This document shows positions 59,693 to 64,000 of a DNA stretch of 64,000 nt, one piece after another. A program made the position numbers and the translations under genes. The stretch comes from Rhodopseudomonas_A palustris_F. Its GTDB lineage: Bacteria > Pseudomonadota > Alphaproteobacteria > Rhizobiales > Xanthobacteraceae. The notes beneath the pieces were generated by a model. It saw nothing but the letters and a program-made list of their open reading frames with translations. It had not been told where the DNA came from and ran no database searches. The first letter of the stretch is position 1. Each line of letters begins with the position of its first letter. The DNA lies in the NCBI RefSeq assembly GCF_000013745.1, contig NC_007925.1:5208001-5272000 (forward strand). Reading direction: 5' to 3'.

Positions 59693-60989
59693 CGGCGGCG
59701 CCCTTTTCGATCCGCAACTGCATCAGATAGGGCTCGAGCACGCCGAGCGTCCGCTCCAGCGCGCCGCCGAGCCGGCCGACCACCGCCGTCGAGGCCTCCA
59801 CCGCGTGGAGCCGCGCCTGCGCGTCGCCGAGCAACCGAATGAACTGCCGCGCCAGCATCTCGGCGCTATCGACTTGGATCGCGCCGCCGGCGCTGTCGAG
59901 CGCCTCGTAAACGTCGGTGAAATTGGCGACGTGCGGGCCGTGCAGGATCGCCGCGCCGAGCTTGATCGCCTCGATCGGATTCTGGCCGCCATGTTCGACC
60001 AGCGAGCCGCCCATGAACACCACCGGCGCCAGCCGATAGAACAGCCCGAGTTCGCCGATCGTATCGGCGACGTAGATCTCGGTGCCGGGCTCCGGCATTT
60101 CGTCGCGCGAGCGTAGCGCGACCTTCAACTCCGCGGCGGCCACCATGCAGGCGACGCCTTCGCCGCGGTCCGGATGCCGCGGCACGATCACCGTCAAGAC
60201 ATCGGGGAAAAATCTCGCCACCGCGCGGTGGACTTCGATCAGAAGCGCCTCTTCGCCGTTGTGCGTCGAGGACGCCACGATCACCGGCCGGCCGCGCGTC
60301 GCCGCCTGCAGCCGCTCCAGCTTGGCGGCGTCGGCCGGCGGCGGCTGCACGTCGAGCTTGAGATTGCCGGTGGTGACGACGCGGCGGCTGCCGAGCGCCG
60401 CGAATCGTTCGGCGTCGACGCTGGACTGCGCCATGCAAATGTCGAAGCGGCCGAGCAAGGCCGCGATGGTCGCCGAGGCGCGCTGCCAGCGCGGAAACGA
60501 GCGGTGCGACATCCGGCCGTTGATCAGCAGCATCGGCAACCGTCGCGACGCGCCGGCCAGGATCAGATTCGGCCACAGGTCGGACTCGATGAACAGCGCC
60601 AGGCTCGGCTGCCAGTGATCGAGAAACCGCCCGACATAGCGCGGCGCGTCATAGGGAATGAACTGGTGGATGATGTCGGGGGGAAAACGCCGCGCCACCA
60701 CCGCGGCGGAGGTCACGGTGCCGGAGGTCAGTAGAATGCGAATATTCAGCGTGCGCAGCCGCTCGATCAGCGCCGCGCCGGCCAGCACTTCGCCGACGCT
60801 GGCGCCATGGATCCAGACCAGCGGGCCGTGCGGTCGCTCCACTTGGCTGAGGCCGCGGCGCTCGTGGACGCGGGCGGAATCTTCCTTGCCCTGCCGCAAC
60901 CGCCGGGCAATCAGCAGCCGCGACAACGGCGTCGCCGCGGCGGATAGCTTCTGATAGACGCGAAGCGTCAGCGGCAGACGACTAGCCAT
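59685..60989 (-). CDS. waaA: WaaA (KdtA) Kdo transferase
   Basis: Membrane-anchored GT30 enzyme of 434 residues that adds Kdo to lipid IVA. It has the membrane-proximal N-terminus, the acceptor-site motif VWIHGASVGEVLAG, PYDAPRYVGRFLDHWQPSLA, FIESDLWPNL, VIASSTHNGEEALLI for CMP-Kdo binding, and VFMGGSLVEHGGQNPIEA. The ATG at 60989 starts MASRLPLTLRVYQ. Mono- versus bifunctionality cannot be told. It overlaps lpxK by 8 bp; the upstream DUF4170 gene is 111 bp away. Confidence 0.95.
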   Translation of the reverse strand: MASRLPLTLRVYQKLSAAATPLSRLLIARRLRQGKEDSARVHERRGLSQVERPHGPLVWIHGASVGEVLAGAALIERLRTLNIRILLTSGTVTSAAVVARRFPPDIIHQFIPYDAPRYVGRFLDHWQPSLALFIESDLWPNLILAGASRRLPMLLINGRMSHRSFPRWQRASATIAALLGRFDICMAQSSVDAERFAALGSRRVVTTGNLKLDVQPPPADAAKLERLQAATRGRPVIVASSTHNGEEALLIEVHRAVARFFPDVLTVIVPRHPDRGEGVACMVAAAELKVALRSRDEMPEPGTEIYVADTIGELGLFYRLAPVVFMGGSLVEHGGQNPIEAIKLGAAILHGPHVANFTDVYEALDSAGGAIQVDSAEMLARQFIRLLGDAQARLHAVEASTAVVGRLGGALERTLGVLEPYLMQLRIEKGAADA

Positions 60990-61100
60990 GAGGCGCCTCG
61001 ATCGCCCCACCCCGCGCGGCGAACCGCGACATCCTCGGCAGCGGACGGCAAACCACGGAGGCGTCCCGCAAGGAACGCGGCAAACTGCGGACGCGCATGG

Positions 61101-61343
61101 TCAACGTGCTGACTTCGGATCTTGATCGGGATCGAGCAGCCGGTGCAGGTGCACCACGAAATAGCGCATATGGGCGTTGTCGACGGTCTGGTGCGCCTTG
61201 GCCTTCCAGGCCGCGTAGGCAGTCGCGTAGTTGGGAAACACCCCGACGAATTCCACCTGGCTGAGATCCTTGAACGTATTGCCTTCAAGGTTGGTCAACT
61301 CGCCCCCGAGGACGAGGTGAAGCAACTGCTCGTTGTCTGGCAT
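61101..61343 (-). CDS. DUF4170 family small protein
   Basis: Protein of 80 residues: QLLHLVLGGELTNLEGNTF, VEFVGVFPNYATAYAAWKAK, MRYFVVHLHRLLDP. It matches the DUF4170 pattern of alphaproteobacteria, where the gene lies between the cysQ-like gene and the Kdo transferase region. The fold is a small beta-alpha domain. Function unknown; association with the envelope block is by position. Confidence 0.88.
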   Translation of the reverse strand: MPDNEQLLHLVLGGELTNLEGNTFKDLSQVEFVGVFPNYATAYAAWKAKAHQTVDNAHMRYFVVHLHRLLDPDQDPKSAR

Positions 61344-61383
61344 TTATGTTTTCCCTACCGCCGGCCGACGGAGATCGCGAACG

Positions 61384-62196
61384 CTAGACCGATCTGTTCC
61401 GGAAACGTTCAACGATATGTGCATGGCGATCGCGCCCCGCAGCCACCAGCACTCCATGCGTCACTTCCGGGCGATTGTAGACGATGGCATCTCCCGCAAG
61501 CGTGGTCAGCCTACCATTGGCTTCGTGCACGATCAAATCCGCCGCCGCAAGGTCCCAATCGCGGCTCTGCCCACCCGCAAATGCAACGTCGAGTCGCCGA
61601 TCGGCGACCCGGCACAACCGCAGCGCCAACGACCCGATTCGCGGGTACGGCGCAACGGAGGAGTCGGCGAGGCCGAGCCGCTCGACCAAGGGCTTCGGCC
61701 CCGCCATCCGCGACAGATCGAGCGCCGTGCCGGCGGTGGCGGTGACGACGACACCATTGAGCGAGGCGCCCTGCCCGCGCGCGGCAAAAAAGAACTCGTC
61801 GGTGGCAGGCGCGAACACCGCCGCCAGCAGCGGCGCATCGCCGGCCACCAGGGCGGCGCTGACGCACCAGTCTTCGCGGCCGGCCAGGTAGCCGCGGGTG
61901 CCGTCGATCGGATCGATGATCCAGACCAGATCCTTGCCGAGCCGCGATGAATCATCCGCGCTCTCTTCCGACAGCCAGCCGTAATCCGGCGTCAGCGCCT
62001 GCAACCGCGCGCGGATCAGGTCGTTGACCGCAATGTCGGCTTCGGAGACCGGCGAGGAGGCGCCCTTGGTCCAGTTGCGCAGCTCGGTGCGAAACATCGA
62101 CAGGCCGAGCGCGCCGGCCTCGCGCACGGTCTTTGTCAGCAACGCGATATCGCGCGACAGATTGTGATGCGCGATCTCGGTGCTAGCGTCCGGCAA
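61384..62196 (-). CDS. Inositol monophosphatase-family phosphatase (CysQ-like)
   Basis: Metal-dependent phosphatase of 270 residues in the IMPase/CysQ fold: LSEESADD, WIIDPIDGTRGYLAG with the metal-binding Asp residues, and GGQSRDWDLAAADLIVHEAN with the third metal ligand. The substrate is likely 3'-phosphoadenosine 5'-phosphate or an inositol phosphate. The start is TTG at 62196 with GAGGGG eight bases upstream, overlapping the pmbA stop by 14 bp; the first downstream ATG would remove much of the fold. It forms a row with pmbA and the DUF4170 gene. Confidence 0.85.
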   Translation of the reverse strand: MPDASTEIAHHNLSRDIALLTKTVREAGALGLSMFRTELRNWTKGASSPVSEADIAVNDLIRARLQALTPDYGWLSEESADDSSRLGKDLVWIIDPIDGTRGYLAGREDWCVSAALVAGDAPLLAAVFAPATDEFFFAARGQGASLNGVVVTATAGTALDLSRMAGPKPLVERLGLADSSVAPYPRIGSLALRLCRVADRRLDVAFAGGQSRDWDLAAADLIVHEANGRLTTLAGDAIVYNRPEVTHGVLVAAGRDRHAHIVERFRNRSV

Positions 62197-63580
62197 TCGT
62201 CAGCCCCTCGATGCGCAGCGTCGGCGCGTTGGTGCCGTGGCGGAATTCCAGATCGTTGGCCGCCGACAGATGCTTGTACATCTCGATCAGGTGGCCGGCG
62301 ATGGTGACTTCGCTGACCGCGTAAGTGCATTCGCCGTTTTCGATCCAGAACCCGGCGGCGCCGCGGCTGTAGTCGCCGGTGACGCCGTTGACGCCGGAGC
62401 CGATCAGATCGGTGACGTAGAAGCCTTCTTTGATATCCGACATCAACTCGGCGGGCGTGACGGTGCCGCCCTCGAGATGAAGATTGTAGGGGCCGGGCGA
62501 CGGCGACGACGACACCCCGCGATGGGCATGGCCGGTGGTGGAAAGGCCGAGTTCGCGCGCGGTCGCGGAATCCAGCAACCAGGTCGTCAGCACGCCGTCC
62601 TCGACGATGGCACGGCGCTCAACCGCGACGCCCTCGGCGTCGAAGGTCTGCGAGCGCAAGCCGCGCTTGCGCAGCGGGTCGTCGATGATGCGGATGTCGT
62701 TGTCGAACAGGCGCTCGCCGAGCCGGTCCTTCAGGAAGCTGGTCTTGCGGGCGATCGAGGCGCCGTTCGCGGCGTTGATCAGATGACTGATCAGCGAACC
62801 GGCGACGCGCGGATCGAACAGCACCGGCACCTTGCAGGTCGCCACCTTGCGCGGATTGGCGCGCGCCACCGCGCGTTCGCCGGCGGTGCGGCCGACCTTG
62901 TCGGGCGAATCGAGATCGGCGGCGTGCGGCGCCGAGCTGTAATCGTAATCGCGCTCCATCGTGGTGCCGTCGCCGACGATCGCGGTCATCGAGACGCCGT
63001 GGCTGGAGCGCAGATAGGAGCCGTGAAAGCCGGTCGAGGTCACCAGCACCATGCCGCCGATGCCGGACGATGCCGACGCGCTGCCGGACTTGCTGACGCC
63101 CTTCACCGCCAAGGCGGCGGCCTCCGCGGCGATCGCGCGGCGCTCCAGCTCGGCGGTCGTTGGGACCGCCGAATCGAGCAGGTCGAGATCGGGAAAGTCG
63201 CGGGCCAACAGCGCCGGGTCGGCCAGCCCGACGTATTTGTCGTCGGGTGCGACGCGCGCCATCGCCACCGCGCGCTCGGCGAGTTGGGCGGCGTTGTCGC
63301 CGTGAATGTCGTTGGTCGAGACCACCGCCTGCCGGCGTCCCACCAGCACCCGCAGACCGACATCGTCGCTTTCCGAGCGCTCGGACTCTTCGACACGGCC
63401 GTCGCGGACTTCGACCGATTGCGACACGCTACGCACCGCCACAGCGTCGGCGGCATCGGCGCCGGCGCGCTTGGCGGCGTCCACCAGCCGCTGCGCGAGT
63501 TCGCAGAGCGCGGACTGATCGAACAAATCCGAGGAGGTGGACGGGGTGTTGGCCGACAGCGTGTGCGGTGAAGCGTTCAC
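62183..63580 (-). CDS. pmbA: PmbA/TldE family metalloprotease subunit
   Basis: Protein of 465 residues of the TldD/PmbA family. Features are AGADAADAVAVRSVSQSVEV at the N-terminus, EESERSESDDVGLRVLVGRR, FDPRVAGSLISHLINAANG, GLSTTGHAHRGVSSSPSPGP and TDLIGSGVNGVTGDYSRGA. TldD/E pairs mature modified peptides such as microcin B17 and degrade CcdA. The HExxxH zinc motif belongs to TldD and is absent here, as expected for TldE/PmbA. It starts the leftward envelope row. No tldD is in the window. Confidence 0.93.
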   Translation of the reverse strand: MNASPHTLSANTPSTSSDLFDQSALCELAQRLVDAAKRAGADAADAVAVRSVSQSVEVRDGRVEESERSESDDVGLRVLVGRRQAVVSTNDIHGDNAAQLAERAVAMARVAPDDKYVGLADPALLARDFPDLDLLDSAVPTTAELERRAIAAEAAALAVKGVSKSGSASASSGIGGMVLVTSTGFHGSYLRSSHGVSMTAIVGDGTTMERDYDYSSAPHAADLDSPDKVGRTAGERAVARANPRKVATCKVPVLFDPRVAGSLISHLINAANGASIARKTSFLKDRLGERLFDNDIRIIDDPLRKRGLRSQTFDAEGVAVERRAIVEDGVLTTWLLDSATARELGLSTTGHAHRGVSSSPSPGPYNLHLEGGTVTPAELMSDIKEGFYVTDLIGSGVNGVTGDYSRGAAGFWIENGECTYAVSEVTIAGHLIEMYKHLSAANDLEFRHGTNAPTLRIEGLTIAGR

Positions 63581-63703
63581 GAACGAATCCTGATGCTTGG
63601 AGGGGAAATCAGCTGCCCTGTCAGATGTGCGCGTTTGACGCGAACTTCAAGCACCGACGCACCGATCCGCGGGGAAATTCGCGAGGATTGTTCGGCGCTG
63701 CGC

Positions 63704-63751
63704 AAGGTCTCGTCAATCATGTCGGCCAAGGGTCTGTCAATCATGTGGGCC
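63704..63751. repeat. 24-bp near-perfect tandem duplication
   Basis: Two adjacent units share GTCAATCATGT and flanking AAGG and GGGCC/CGGCC, differing at a few bases, in the intergenic region between pmbA and the DUF6101 gene. Confidence 0.55.
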
Positions 63752-63864
63752 GATCGAAGCCCGGTCGGATTCGATTAACCAGGCTTTTTAAGCGAATTGG
63801 GAGCTCGCTCTGGCACTCTCTCACACATCGACCGGGAGCATAATTCCGGCGGGGAGATAAAATC

Positions 63865-64000
63865 GTGAGGCGTCAAACAGCAACAAGCGGGATCATTCCC
63901 GTCGGGTCGAGCCGCAGCCTGCGGCTCGACCCCCTCTCACTGCCGATCCGGTTCGACGCGCAAGACAACCGCGCCGACGGCGGCATCCGACAAATCGAAT
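63865..64000 (+). CDS. DUF6101-like protein, N-terminal fragment cut by the window edge
   Basis: The first 45 codons are visible: GTG start at 63865 with GGGGAGA upstream, then RRQTATSGIIPVGSSRSLRL and LDPLSLPIRFDAQDNRADGG. These match, from memory, the N-terminus of a conserved small-to-medium alphaproteobacterial protein family (DUF6101) that lies divergent from pmbA in related genomes. The rest lies beyond 64000. Function unknown. Confidence 0.65.
   Translation, partial: MRRQTATSGIIPVGSSRSLRLDPLSLPIRFDAQDNRADGGIRQIE

Overview
The window looks like chromosome of a GC-rich alphaproteobacterium of the Rhodopseudomonas/Bradyrhizobium group. The support is an Fe-only nitrogenase operon (anfHDGK plus accessory genes), a Rhizobiales-type lipid A/LPS block (waaA, lpxK, DUF2093, DUF4170, cysQ-like, pmbA), FixK/FNR-type boxes, and dispersed GC-rich palindromes of the kind found between genes in these genera. 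The species call is inference from gene content. No rRNA, tRNA, CRISPR array, prophage or transposase gene was seen.

Layout. 1-5.6 kb: a leftward copper/silver-type efflux set (Cys/His-rich periplasmic protein, FixH/YtkA-like protein, CusB-like adaptor, CusA-like pump) behind a perfect FNR/FixK box. 5.7-7.5 kb: an Aer-like aerotaxis receptor split into separate PAS and MCP genes. 7.7-13.4 kb: an HlyD / RbbA-like ABC / ABC-2 permease exporter operon, divergent from a TetR regulator, with a second perfect FNR/FixK box between them. 13.4-29.7 kb: one long leftward chemotaxis cluster in transcription order STAS, CheY, CheA, CheW, four tandem paralogous MCPs, CheW, CheR, CheB, and a soluble protein with two MCP-like tips. 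30.3-36.1 kb: anfH, anfD, anfG, anfK, anfO and a GGCT-fold gene, leftward, behind a sigma-54 promoter.

36.4-42.9 kb holds single genes: a membrane-fusion-like protein without the usual hairpin, a caspase-fold protein with both catalytic residues replaced, a terpene-cyclase-like protein with a DxDTT motif, a secreted nuclease and a class V aminotransferase. 43-45.6 kb is an AT-richer accessory patch: a frameshifted pseudogene, a DUF4065 (Panacea/SocA-like) antitoxin coupled to an unknown small protein, and an unknown membrane protein. 46-58 kb mixes HtpX, a cytochrome P450 whose stop codon lies in the terminal repeat of a 205-bp MITE-like element, a class III cyclase, an SDR, a PAS-GGDEF-EAL protein, a DUF6455 / cytochrome c / acyl-CoA dehydrogenase row behind a FixK-like box, an SbmA/BacA-like transporter and a hydrolase lacking its nucleophile. 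58.4-64 kb is the envelope block, ending in the start of a DUF6101 gene.

Common threads are oxygen and redox control (three FixK/FNR-like boxes, aerotaxis, alternative nitrogenase) and motility. The best candidates for undescribed biology are the GGCT-fold anf accessory protein, the double-tipped chemotaxis protein beside the homogenised MCP array, the DUF4065-coupled putative toxin, the pseudocaspase, and the DxDTT cyclase-like protein.
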